From positions 2,666,001 through 2,730,000 of the forward strand of contig NZ_AP024881.1 of NCBI RefSeq assembly GCF_024347675.1: a stretch of DNA of 64,000 bases, given 5' to 3'. The notes beneath the pieces were generated by a model. The model was not told the DNA's origin. It did no database searches and was given only the letters and a program-made list of their open reading frames with translations. The translations under genes were made by a program, and so were the position numbers. This document shows, one piece after another, positions 30,063 through 39,279 of the stretch. Position 1 is the stretch's first letter, and each line of letters opens with the position of its first letter. Origin of the DNA: Vibrio ishigakensis (GTDB lineage Bacteria; Pseudomonadota; Gammaproteobacteria; Enterobacterales; Vibrionaceae).

Positions 30063-31247
30063 ATGCTATCTCAATCTACTATTGATATCGTGAAGGCGAC
30101 AGCACCCGTTGTTGCTCAGACTGGCCCAGCACTAACTGCTCATTTCTATGAGCGTATGTTCTCTCACAACCCAGAGCTTAAAGACATCTTCAACATGAGC
30201 AACCAGCGCAATGGTGACCAGCGAGAAGCTCTGTTTAACGCTATCTGTGGCTACGCTGCCAATATCGAAAACCTAGAAGCCCTGCTTCCTGTGGTAGAGA
30301 AGATCGCACACAAGCACACCAGCTTCATGATCACCGCAGAGCAGTATCAGATCGTAGGTGGCCACCTACTGGGCACTATTGATGAATTGCTATCTCCAGG
30401 GCAAGAGGTGCTAGACGCATGGGGTGAAGCCTATGGTCTATTGGCAAACATCTTTATCAACCGAGAAGAACAAATCTATCAAGAAAACGAATCAGCAAAC
30501 GGCGGTTGGCGTGGACTGAGAGAGTTCGAGGTTATCTCAAAACAACAAGAGAGCTCTGTGATCACCAGCTTTGTATTCAAGCCATGTGATGGAAAGCCTG
30601 TAGTAGATTTTAATCCAGGACAGTATCTTGGCATCTATTTTGACAACGACGAGTTTGAACATCAAGAGATTCGCCAATACAGCCTATCGGCCAAACCAAA
30701 TGGCGAAACCTATCGCATCTCAGTTAAACGTGAAAACGGTGGTTTGGTGTCGAACCATCTACACGACGCGCTAACTGTTGGCGCAAAAGTAAATCTGGCT
30801 CCACCTGCTGGTGACTTCTTCCTAAACCAAGAAAGTGAAAAACCCGTTGTACTTATCTCTGCCGGTGTTGGCCTAACTCCAATGCTTTCTATGCTAGAAA
30901 CCCTGCAAGATAAAGAGATTGCGACGACTTGGCTACACGCAGTTGAAAATGGTCAGCAGCACGCATTCAAACAGCATGCTCAATCTCTGTGTCAGTCTCG
31001 TGATGATTTCCAATACGCCACTTGGTACAACAATCCGACTGCGCAGGATGTACCGGCAGAAGATTATCAGTATCAGGGGCTTATTGACCTCAGCAAGCTA
31101 TCTGAAACCCAGCTTCCACGCGATGCTGAGGTTTACTTCTGTGGTCCTGTGCCATTTATGCAAAGCGTTGCCAAGCAACTAACCGAGCTAGGCTTTGCAC
31201 CATCGCAGATCCACTATGAGTGCTTCGGTCCTCACAAGATCCTATAG
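30063..31247 (+). CDS. hmp: Flavohemoprotein Hmp, nitric oxide dioxygenase
   Basis: Hmp oxidises NO to nitrate with O2 and NAD(P)H, in the cytoplasm. The 394-residue product has a globin domain (about 1-140) with the distal Tyr29 and proximal His85 numbered as in E. coli. The FAD-binding domain carries RQYSLS and the NAD domain [13 protein letters not shown] and [10 protein letters not shown]. It is divergent from nsrR, and the operator between them ends 16 bp before the ATG. A strong terminator follows. Confidence 0.97.
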   Translation: MLSQSTIDIVKATAPVVAQTGPALTAHFYERMFSHNPELKDIFNMSNQRNGDQREALFNAICGYAANIENLEALLPVVEKIAHKHTSFMITAEQYQIVGGHLLGTIDELLSPGQEVLDAWGEAYGLLANIFINREEQIYQENESANGGWRGLREFEVISKQQESSVITSFVFKPCDGKPVVDFNPGQYLGIYFDNDEFEHQEIRQYSLSAKPNGETYRISVKRENGGLVSNHLHDALTVGAKVNLAPPAGDFFLNQESEKPVVLISAGVGLTPMLSMLETLQDKEIATTWLHAVENGQQHAFKQHAQSLCQSRDDFQYATWYNNPTAQDVPAEDYQYQGLIDLSKLSETQLPRDAEVYFCGPVPFMQSVAKQLTELGFAPSQIHYECFGPHKIL

Positions 31248-31251
31248 AAAC

Positions 31252-31281
31252 AAAAAACCGGCTGAAAAGCCGGTTTTTTTA
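31252..31281. terminator. Bidirectional terminator between hmp and purA
   Basis: An AAAACCGGCT/AGCCGGTTTT stem with a GAAA loop has T tracts on both strands. It serves the convergent hmp (plus) and purA (minus) genes. Confidence 0.92.
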
Positions 31282-31299
31282 ATTCTTAACTTAACTGGA

Positions 31300-32649
<1,350 letters not shown>

Positions 32650-32770
32650 CTAGCACCGAATTAAATCTCTTGCAGTCATTTTTTAATCACAAATGTAATT
32701 CGGTGTTTCATGAAAAAGAGGTGGCGGATTAGTTCGGATAACGAGCATAACCACCCACTCTATTGATAGC

Positions 32771-33661
32771 CTACCTGTGCAGTAGTGAAACCGCGTTGGT
32801 AGTTTTATCGAGATTATCTTTTACCCGCTCTGGGATCTTGCTTGCAACAACCGCATATAGGCTGTCGATAATGGCAAGCTTAACCAAACGGGCAATACCG
32901 TTCTTGCCTAGCAGAGGCTCTGGCGATGCCGGAGCAAACAGTGGGCAGTCAGACAATTGAGATAGCTCAGCGTGATAGTTATTGGTGATGGAGACTATGG
33001 TCGCGCCCGATTGTTTCGCCACTCGCACAGCGTCCATCAGGTCCACAGTTTGGCCTGAGTGAGACACCACGAGCACCACATCTTGTTCATCCAGCACGCT
33101 AGCCGACATCAGCATCAGGTGCCTATCTTTTGGCACGTTGGCGCGGATACCGAAACGAAGCAGCTTATGCTGCAGGTCCTCACAGATGATGGTTGAACCA
33201 CCTACCGCATACAGCTCAATGTTCTTGGCATTGATCAGCGCATCCGCCGCTGCACTTACCATGTTGGCGTCGACAAAGTTCAGGATCTCAGTCAGCGCAC
33301 TGATGGAATTCTGCAGTACCTTACTCACGATCTCATTGCACGAATCATCGGGCAGCAACTGCTCGCTCGGCAGATAGGTATCTGAACCGTGCTGGGCATT
33401 CAGCGCATCTTTAAGTTGCTTAAAGCCACTAAAGCCAAGCTTCTTAGAAACCTTAACGATAAGCGCCGTAGATACACCTAGTCGCTCAGCCACCTCTTTG
33501 ATAGAGGTGCTTTTTTGCAAGAAGTGTGGCTTAAGAAAATTCTCTGCGATGGACTGCTCAGTGCGAGTGAGCGATGGCATGCGCATACGAATGTTAGGAA
33601 TTACTTGATTGAGATCCACTGACAGTATCATTTCTGGTGAGTCAATCGCATTAGTATACAT
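32771..33661 (-). CDS. MurR/RpiR-family transcriptional regulator
   Basis: The 296-residue product has an N-terminal helix-turn-helix of the RpiR type (about 30-95: TRTEQSIAENFL, STSIKEVAERLGVSTALIVKVSKKLGF). A C-terminal SIS phosphosugar-binding domain follows (about 125-270: ELYAVGGST, VLVVSHSGQTVDLMDAVRVAKQSG). Such regulators sense phosphorylated sugars. It is the third gene of an EIIBC-GH32-regulator operon, 16 bp after the hydrolase gene. In E. coli a regulator of this family, RpiR/AlsR, controls rpiB and the allose genes. Targets are inferred to be the two divergent units at 36.6 kb. Confidence 0.9.
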   Translation of the reverse strand: MYTNAIDSPEMILSVDLNQVIPNIRMRMPSLTRTEQSIAENFLKPHFLQKSTSIKEVAERLGVSTALIVKVSKKLGFSGFKQLKDALNAQHGSDTYLPSEQLLPDDSCNEIVSKVLQNSISALTEILNFVDANMVSAAADALINAKNIELYAVGGSTIICEDLQHKLLRFGIRANVPKDRHLMLMSASVLDEQDVVLVVSHSGQTVDLMDAVRVAKQSGATIVSITNNYHAELSQLSDCPLFAPASPEPLLGKNGIARLVKLAIIDSLYAVVASKIPERVKDNLDKTTNAVSLLHR

Positions 33662-33677
33662 ATAGCTCTCCCTGCCG

Positions 33678-35096
33678 TCATGACTGCGGTGCGCGCAGTT
33701 GCCAGAACTGACCGCTCAGCAAAGACTCAGATTCTAGTTTAAAGCCACCAACATACTCAGCATCTTGCTCTGTCTCGAAGAAGCGCGATGTTGCTACGCC
33801 TTCGCCTCGGTTGATAAAGACTTCGATAGATGAAGCATCACGAAGCAGTTGCAGTTGTTCTACCTCACCTTGCCAAACCAAGCTCTGAATTTCGCCTGTT
33901 TTTAGGTTACGTCTATGGGTAGTCAAACCATTGCCATCAACTAGGATCTCAAGATCTGCAGATACCTTGATGCTCAGCTGTTTACCTAAAAGCTCGTTCA
34001 GTTCAAGTTCAGATGACACACCAGATAAAACGACCTGACTACCAGAGACCTCTTTCGCCCCAGCACGCATCTGCTTAATCTCTGAAACAGGCGCCTGCTT
34101 TAACTTGCCATCTTGGATGATTAGTTCACGGGCACAAGTCATTTGGTGAATCCAACCATGGGCAATAGTTGGTTGATAAGGTTCAAACTCATCAGGTTTG
34201 CCCATCCAACCAAACAAGATGCGACGCCCTGCGTCATCTTCAAAGGTTTGTGGCGCATAGAAATCGAAGCCATGGTCCATCAACGTGCCCTCACCGTGAC
34301 CGAAGCTACCGGTTTGATAGTCAAAATCACCCAAGTGATAAGTCACATCAAAGGTCTCTACCTTGCGACCATCCACATCAATCCAGTTTTTAGGGCAGCT
34401 CACTAGCACATGCTGATCTTGCAGAGGGAAAAGGTCTGGACATTCGAGCATAAAATCATCTGAATTCAGACCATTTAGACCATCTCCAAATACCTCGCCA
34501 ACTAGCTGCCAATTGTTTAGGTCAGTAGAGCGATAGGCAATCACCTTGCCTTTGTAATCTAGGTCTTCTGCACCCAGTACCATGTAATAGTGGTCAGCGT
34601 GCTTCCAAACCTTAGGGTCACGCACATGACCGCTATAGCCAGACGGTAACTCTAGGACTATGCCTTTTTTCTCTACCTGCGAACCTGACTCTAGGGTTGC
34701 GCGGCACTGATAGGCCGTGCGATCACCACCCTCAAACTTCACATTGCCGGTGTAAAAGAGCTCAAGCACACCATCCACTTCGATAGCGGAGCCCGAGTAA
34801 CAGCCGTGAGTTTCAAAGTCTTGAGTCGGAGCAAGAGCCAGCGGTTGATGCTGCCATGAAAGCAGGTCTTTACTGGTAGCGTGTCCCCACGCCTTTGCTC
34901 CGTGTTCGCAGGCTAGCGGATTCCACTGATAGAAAAGATGAAACTCACCATTAAAGTGAGCCAATCCATTGGGGTCATTCAGCAGTCCAAACTGGGGTGA
35001 GAAGTGCCACAGCGGACGGTAAGGATCATAGGTGTCTTTTTGATTTAAAGACTTAGCCAGAACGTTGTTAATGTAGATTTGGTCAGCAGATAACAT
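33678..35096 (-). CDS. GH32 glycoside hydrolase, sucrose-6-phosphate hydrolase-like (ScrB family)
   Basis: The 472-residue product has a five-bladed propeller with the three GH32 catalytic motifs. The nucleophile is in GLLNDPNG (Asp41), the transition-state residue in RDPK and the acid/base in LECPDLF. A C-terminal beta-sandwich follows (EVFINRGEGVATSRF). The GLLNDPNG form, with no signal peptide, is that of cytoplasmic ScrB-type enzymes acting on a 6-phosphorylated fructoside delivered by a PTS. The true substrate is uncertain because there is no fructokinase or LacI-type ScrR here, while RpiB and an AlsE-like epimerase lie alongside. Second gene of the operon, 47 bp after the EIIBC gene. 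Confidence 0.88.
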   Translation of the reverse strand: MLSADQIYINNVLAKSLNQKDTYDPYRPLWHFSPQFGLLNDPNGLAHFNGEFHLFYQWNPLACEHGAKAWGHATSKDLLSWQHQPLALAPTQDFETHGCYSGSAIEVDGVLELFYTGNVKFEGGDRTAYQCRATLESGSQVEKKGIVLELPSGYSGHVRDPKVWKHADHYYMVLGAEDLDYKGKVIAYRSTDLNNWQLVGEVFGDGLNGLNSDDFMLECPDLFPLQDQHVLVSCPKNWIDVDGRKVETFDVTYHLGDFDYQTGSFGHGEGTLMDHGFDFYAPQTFEDDAGRRILFGWMGKPDEFEPYQPTIAHGWIHQMTCARELIIQDGKLKQAPVSEIKQMRAGAKEVSGSQVVLSGVSSELELNELLGKQLSIKVSADLEILVDGNGLTTHRRNLKTGEIQSLVWQGEVEQLQLLRDASSIEVFINRGEGVATSRFFETEQDAEYVGGFKLESESLLSGQFWQLRAPQS

Positions 35097-35110
35097 ATCT
35101 CAAACTCCAA

Positions 35111-35130
35111 GGCCCTCATGTGCGAGGGCC
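35111..35130 (-). repeat. Intercistronic hairpin between EIIBC and GH32 genes
   Basis: GGCCCTC and GAGGGCC form a perfect 7-bp GC-rich stem with a 6-base loop. On the minus strand no T run follows, so it is more likely an mRNA-stabilising or attenuating hairpin than a full terminator. Confidence 0.5.
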
Positions 35131-35143
35131 CTTAATTATTCTT

Positions 35144-36541
35144 TTATTGTTTCTTGTCTAGCATCTTGTCAGAGAAGCCGAATGAGTAGGTCAACATGAA
35201 TGCCACACTACAGCTCACTGCGTGTACCAAGAAGTAAGACATCAACTGGCCATCAAGATAAAGCAGAGCACCAGGAAGAACCGTTACTGCCATGCCGCTG
35301 GCTGCTAGACCAAGGATTTGAGCAACAAAGCCACCTGCAGCACCACCGATCAGAGCGAACACGAATGGACGGTAGTAGCGAAGGTTCACACCAAATACGG
35401 CTGGCTCAATAATACCTAGGAACGCTGAGAAGGTTGATGGATAGCACAGTGCCTTAAGCTTCTTGCTCTTGGTCTTCATACCTACCGCAAGACAGGCTGC
35501 ACCTTGAGCCGAGATAGCACCAGTGATCAGGGCGTTGAATACGTTGCTGCCTTCGTTTGCTAGAAGCTGAATCTCAAGCAGGTTGAATACATGGTGAACA
35601 CCTGTGATTACGATTAGGTCCCATACAAAGCCAATGAATAGACCACTCAGACCGAACGGTAGCTCAAGCAGGTATTTAGTGGTCTCAACCATGGTTACTT
35701 CAACCATGTGGAATAGAGGACCAACTGCTAGCAGCGCAACCGCACTCATGATGAGTAGGGTCAGGAACGGGGTCATTACTAGGTCAAAGGCTTCCGGCAT
35801 GATAGAGCGGATACGGCGCTCAAGTTTAGCGGTCAAGAAACCTGCGATGAAGGCTGGGATCACAGAACCTTGGTAACCCAATACAGGGATAAAACCAAAG
35901 AACATCAGTGGGTCAGCATCACCAAAACCAACCGCCCATGCGTTTGGCAGTGCCGGAGATACCAGCATCAAACCTAAGACCAAGCCTATCAAAGGCGTAC
36001 CACCAAACACTCGGCTTGCAGACCAAGCCACCATAGCTGGTAAGAAGATGAATGCGGTATCAGTCAGAATTTGGGTATAAAGGATGAAGTTTGCTGGTAT
36101 CGATTCTGGGGTCAAACCAAACAGCGCTAACACTTCAGGGCGAGTCACTAGACCGCGAAGACCCATGAATAGACCGGTTGCTACCAGCGCTGGGATAAGA
36201 GGAACGAACACATCACTGAAGGTACGGATAGCACGTTGCACTGCTGTACCTTGTTGATTCGCTACCTCTTTAATTTCTGATTTGCTTGAGGTTGAGAGGT
36301 TCAAGCTCTCTACCGCCTCAAACACTCGGTTTACTGTGCCAGTACCAAAGATGATTTGATACTGGCCACTGTTAAAGAACGCGCCTTTAACCTTTTCTGT
36401 GTCTTCGATGCCGTCTTTATTTATTTTTTCTTCATCGGCAACCATGACACGTAAGCGTGTCGCACAGTGTGCGACGGATACTATGTTTTCTTTCCCACCT
36501 AAGAAGCCCACTAGCTCTTCAGCAATCATTGCGTAAGACAT
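35144..36541 (-). CDS. PTS sugar transporter EIIBC, sucrose/trehalose-type
   Basis: The 465-residue membrane protein imports and phosphorylates a sugar. EIIB lies at about 1-90 with the phosphorylated Cys26 in VAHCATRLRV. EIIC runs from about 105 to 460 with roughly ten membrane segments and the conserved VITGVHHVFNLLEIQL and GIIEPAVFGVNLRY motifs. No EIIA domain is fused or encoded nearby, so the general glucose EIIA (Crr) is probably the donor, as for ScrA. It is similar in layout to sucrose EIIBC (ScrA). First gene of the operon, read away from the rpiB-like gene across a 256-bp control region. Confidence 0.9.
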   Translation of the reverse strand: MSYAMIAEELVGFLGGKENIVSVAHCATRLRVMVADEEKINKDGIEDTEKVKGAFFNSGQYQIIFGTGTVNRVFEAVESLNLSTSSKSEIKEVANQQGTAVQRAIRTFSDVFVPLIPALVATGLFMGLRGLVTRPEVLALFGLTPESIPANFILYTQILTDTAFIFLPAMVAWSASRVFGGTPLIGLVLGLMLVSPALPNAWAVGFGDADPLMFFGFIPVLGYQGSVIPAFIAGFLTAKLERRIRSIMPEAFDLVMTPFLTLLIMSAVALLAVGPLFHMVEVTMVETTKYLLELPFGLSGLFIGFVWDLIVITGVHHVFNLLEIQLLANEGSNVFNALITGAISAQGAACLAVGMKTKSKKLKALCYPSTFSAFLGIIEPAVFGVNLRYYRPFVFALIGGAAGGFVAQILGLAASGMAVTVLPGALLYLDGQLMSYFLVHAVSCSVAFMLTYSFGFSDKMLDKKQ

Positions 36542-36620
36542 AACAACCTATTACCTGTTTGTTTCTCGTTTATCTGTTTTTCAAAGTAACAATAAATTTT
36601 AGATTCATCTTGGTTATAGA

Positions 36621-36643
36621 TCACAAAATGAATCATTTCGTGA
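36621..36643. promoter_or_regulatory. Candidate operator palindrome upstream of the EIIBC gene
   Basis: TCACAAAATGA and TCATTTCGTGA form a 23-bp dyad with 10 of 11 positions paired around a single central base. It lies 80 bp upstream of the EIIBC ATG, in the region shared with the divergent rpiB gene. TGAAA/TTTCA-type dyads are common for RpiR-family regulators, so this is a plausible site for the operon's own regulator. Confidence 0.55.
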
Positions 36644-36655
36644 AATTTTTATATT

Positions 36656-36765
36656 TGTGATTTTTTCTGTAAACTTTTTATTTTAACAAAAACAATAACT
36701 TATGATTTTTCGTATTATTTACCGGAATTTTTATGGTTTACAGCTGTGATTTAATTTGTAAACTT
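36656..36765 (+). promoter_or_regulatory. Divergent control region with repeated TGTGATTT...TGTAAACTT elements
   Basis: Two 21-bp direct repeats, at 36656-36676 and 36745-36765, agree at 18 positions and each contains TGTGATTT then TGTAAACTT. An inverted GTTTACA lies at 36736-36742, giving GTTTACA-14 bp-TGTAAAC. The region is very AT-rich. It contains promoters for both sides, but I cannot assign -35/-10 boxes with confidence. A CRP site is not supported, since the second half-site is wrong. Confidence 0.45.
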
Positions 36766-36797
36766 ATCCGTAAATTCACACCGTTCGAGACGAGAAT

Positions 36798-37235
36798 ATG
36801 AAAATTGCTATTGGCTGTGACCACGTTGGTATTGAACATAAAGATCTAGTAATCAAACACTTACAAGAGAAAGGTATCGAGGTAGAAGATTTTGGTACTC
36901 ACTCTACTGAACGTACTGACTATCCAAAGTACGGCCAAGCGGTAGCGCAAGCTGTTGCAAACGGTGATGCGGACCAAGGTATCTTGATCTGTGGCACAGG
37001 CGTTGGCATCTCTCTGACCGCTAACAAGGTGAAAGGCATTCGCGCTGTAGTATGTAGCGACCCATACACAGCTCAGCTATCTAAAGAGCACAACAACACC
37101 AACATCCTAGCCTTCGGTTCCCGTGTTATTGGTATCGAACTGGCGAAGATGATCATCGACAGCTGGTTATCGGCTGAATTCGAAGGTGGTCGTCACCAAA
37201 ACCGTATCAACATGATTGCAGCACTAGAGGAGTAA
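36798..37235 (+). CDS. rpiB: RpiB-type sugar-phosphate isomerase (ribose-5-P / allose-6-P)
   Basis: The 145-residue product is an RpiB/LacAB-family isomerase: MKIAIGCDHVG start, catalytic Cys65 in GILICGTGVGIS and the ring-opening His98 in LSKEHNN. E. coli RpiB interconverts ribose-5-P and ribulose-5-P and also allose-6-P and allulose-6-P, and is controlled by RpiR. The neighbouring epimerase five bases downstream suggests the hexose-6-phosphate activity matters here. A LacA/LacB-type galactose-6-P isomerase is unlikely, because only one subunit is present. Confidence 0.88.
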   Translation: MKIAIGCDHVGIEHKDLVIKHLQEKGIEVEDFGTHSTERTDYPKYGQAVAQAVANGDADQGILICGTGVGISLTANKVKGIRAVVCSDPYTAQLSKEHNNTNILAFGSRVIGIELAKMIIDSWLSAEFEGGRHQNRINMIAALEE

Positions 37236-37240
37236 TCACC

Positions 37241-37915
37241 ATGAGCAAGTTCTGCCCTTCAATGATGTGTGTAGATTTCTCTAAGCTAGCGACTGAGCTT
37301 CAAGAGCTAGAGAAAGCCAATGTAGACATGCTACATATCGACGTAATGGATGGTCACTTTGTACCTAACTTTGCACTAGGTCCAGAGGACATCAAGGCGA
37401 TCCGCGACCTTACCGATATCGACTATGATGTGCACCTAATGCTGTCTAACCCAGACCAATTCATCGATCTGTTCGCAGCCCTTGGTCCAAAGCTGATGTA
37501 TATCCACGCAGAGGCGCCGCCGCATCTGCACCGTACCCTAGGCAATATCCAAGCTAAAGGTATCCAGTCAGGTTTGGCTATCAACCCAGGAACACCACTA
37601 AGTGCTATCGAAGATGTTCTAGACGTCACTGACGTAATCCTAGTGATGTCAGTAAATCCTGGTTTTGCTGGTCAGAAATTCATTCCAAATGCATTCAATC
37701 GCATTGAACGCATCATCGAGATGATCGAACAGCAAGGCACTAACACCAAGATCGCTATCGATGGTGCTATCAGCCCAGACGTTATCGAAAGACTGGGTGA
37801 CAAGGTTGAATACTTCATCCTAGGCACTGCTGGTCTATTTGGTAAAGAAGGCACCTATGCAGAGACAATGGAAAACCTTCGTGCGCTAGGCCAAAAAGAA
37901 GCCGTAGCCGCCTAA
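37241..37915 (+). CDS. Ribulose-phosphate 3-epimerase family protein, AlsE-like (D-allulose-6-phosphate 3-epimerase)
   Basis: The 224-residue TIM barrel has metal and catalytic residues typical of the family: His32, Asp34, His65 and Asp174 in IAIDGAIS. Several signatures match E. coli AlsE rather than Rpe: PSMMCVDF (AlsE PSLMCMDL; Rpe PSILSADF), NPGFAGQKFIP (AlsE PGFAGQPFIP) and GTAGLF (AlsE GTSGLF). AlsE converts allulose-6-P to fructose-6-P. It forms a two-gene operon with the rpiB-like gene and ends in a strong terminator. The substrate is inferred, not shown. Confidence 0.8.
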   Translation: MSKFCPSMMCVDFSKLATELQELEKANVDMLHIDVMDGHFVPNFALGPEDIKAIRDLTDIDYDVHLMLSNPDQFIDLFAALGPKLMYIHAEAPPHLHRTLGNIQAKGIQSGLAINPGTPLSAIEDVLDVTDVILVMSVNPGFAGQKFIPNAFNRIERIIEMIEQQGTNTKIAIDGAISPDVIERLGDKVEYFILGTAGLFGKEGTYAETMENLRALGQKEAVAA

Positions 37916-37941
37916 TATGAATTCGTCCCCCGACACCCTAT

Positions 37942-37972
37942 AAACCGCTTCGCTCCTGAAGCGGTTTTTTTA
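37942..37972 (+). terminator. Rho-independent terminator after the AlsE-like gene
   Basis: An AAACCGCTTC/GAAGCGGTTT stem with a 6-base loop is followed by a run of T. It closes the right boundary of the carbohydrate island. Confidence 0.92.
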
Positions 37973-38046
37973 TGTCTGCTGTTCGGTTTCCGTTCATAAA
38001 CTAGGATTGGTACACTGCTGTTATCAATAGAAAAAGTGGAACGCAA

Positions 38047-38232
38047 ATGTCTGAATCCATATGGCTTGCCATCGGCTTAGTATTGTTTTTTGAGGGAATT
38101 GGTCCGCTTATCGCGCCTAATGGTTGGCGCCAGATGATAGCCCAACTCAGCGCTCAGCCAGATACTCAACTAAGACGAATTGGCGGATGCCTAGTCGTCG
38201 CAGGCGTAGTCATCATCACCATGATGGTATAA
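38047..38232 (+). CDS. DUF2065 family small membrane protein YjeT
   Basis: The 61-residue product has two hydrophobic segments (about 4-22 and 43-60) and the DUF2065 pattern WLAIGLVLFFEGIGPLIAPNGWRQM. The family is regularly found next to hflC and purA in gammaproteobacteria (E. coli yjeT). Its function is unknown. It is convergent with hflC, with a bidirectional terminator between them. Confidence 0.85.
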   Translation: MSESIWLAIGLVLFFEGIGPLIAPNGWRQMIAQLSAQPDTQLRRIGGCLVVAGVVIITMMV

Positions 38233-38242
38233 ACCCAAGGCA

Positions 38243-38272
38243 TAAAAAAAGGACTCCAACTGGAGTCCTTTT
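38243..38272. terminator. Bidirectional terminator between yjeT and hflC
   Basis: A perfect GGACTCCA/TGGAGTCC stem with a tiny loop is flanked by A tracts on one side and T tracts on the other, working for both convergent genes. Confidence 0.9.
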
Positions 38273-38290
38273 CTGATTTTGTGTTCAGGA

Positions 38291-39277
38291 TTATTTAGCT
38301 GCTGGAGCTTTGCCTGAAGAGTCGTTCATGAAGCGGAAGAAATCGCTCTTAGGATCGAGAACCATGATGTCCCCTTTCTCAGCAAATGATTTCTCATACG
38401 CACGTAGTGAACGGATGAAGCTGAAGAACTCTGGGTCTTTGTTATAAGAGTCCGCATAGATCTTAGCAGCACGTGCGTCAGCGTCACCTCGGGTAACTCG
38501 AGCAGTTCTGTCTGCTTCAGCAAGAACCGTCGCTACCTCTAGCTCAGCTTGTGCGCGGATAACTTCAGCCTTCTCACGACCTTGAGAACGGTGCTTACGA
38601 GCAACCGATTCACGCTCAGCACGCATACGGCGGTAAATAGACTCAGAGATTTCATCCGGTAGGTTGATCTTCTTCATTCGGAAGTCAACAACGCGAACAC
38701 CCAAGTCATCCATAGCGCTCTGACGAGTATCGTCTAGTACTACTGACATGATCTTATCACGCTCACCGTCAATCTCTACAGCCTGACGCGCCGCTTCAGA
38801 AACGGTTTCGTCTAGCTCTGATTCATCAGGTAGTACATCGTCGTTACGTGGACCAGAAACGATTTGCTTGATTTCACGCGAACCGATTTCTGCACGAAGC
38901 ACGTCGGTAACCTTACGCTCAAGTAGAGCCTGAGCCGTTAGAGCGTTACCACCACCTGTAGCTAGGTAGTATTGACCGAAGTCTTCGATACGCCATTTCA
39001 CGTACGAATCGATGATTACGTCTTTTTTCTCTGAGGTTACGAAACGGTCAGCACGGCCATCCATAGTTTGGATACGCGCATCTAGGCGTTTAACGTTATC
39101 GAACAGAGGCATCTTGAAGTGCAGACCCGGCTCGTAGATACGAGACATATCTGTGTTGTCCTTCAAGATTCGACCGAATCGAACTACGATACCACGCTCG
39201 CCCTCTGGAATTACAAATACTGACATCAGCATTAGTGCAAGCGTCACTACCAATACTGGGATCATCAACTTACGCAT
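38291..39277 (-). CDS. hflC: HflC, subunit of the FtsH-associated HflKC complex
   Basis: HflC and HflK form a large SPFH (band 7) assembly around the FtsH protease in the inner membrane and modulate its activity. The 328-residue product has one N-terminal membrane helix (about 4-23), a band-7 domain (VIPEGERGIVVRFGRIL) and a long coiled-coil region rich in Arg/Glu/Ala (about 205-280). It is the last gene of the cluster, two bases after hflK. Confidence 0.96.
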   Translation of the reverse strand: MRKLMIPVLVVTLALMLMSVFVIPEGERGIVVRFGRILKDNTDMSRIYEPGLHFKMPLFDNVKRLDARIQTMDGRADRFVTSEKKDVIIDSYVKWRIEDFGQYYLATGGGNALTAQALLERKVTDVLRAEIGSREIKQIVSGPRNDDVLPDESELDETVSEAARQAVEIDGERDKIMSVVLDDTRQSAMDDLGVRVVDFRMKKINLPDEISESIYRRMRAERESVARKHRSQGREKAEVIRAQAELEVATVLAEADRTARVTRGDADARAAKIYADSYNKDPEFFSFIRSLRAYEKSFAEKGDIMVLDPKSDFFRFMNDSSGKAPAAK

Positions 39278-39279
39278 TC

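Noticed and set aside
36656..36674. CRP-like TGTGA in the island control region
   Set aside because: The second half reads CTGTA instead of TCACA at the required spacing, so a CRP site is not supported.
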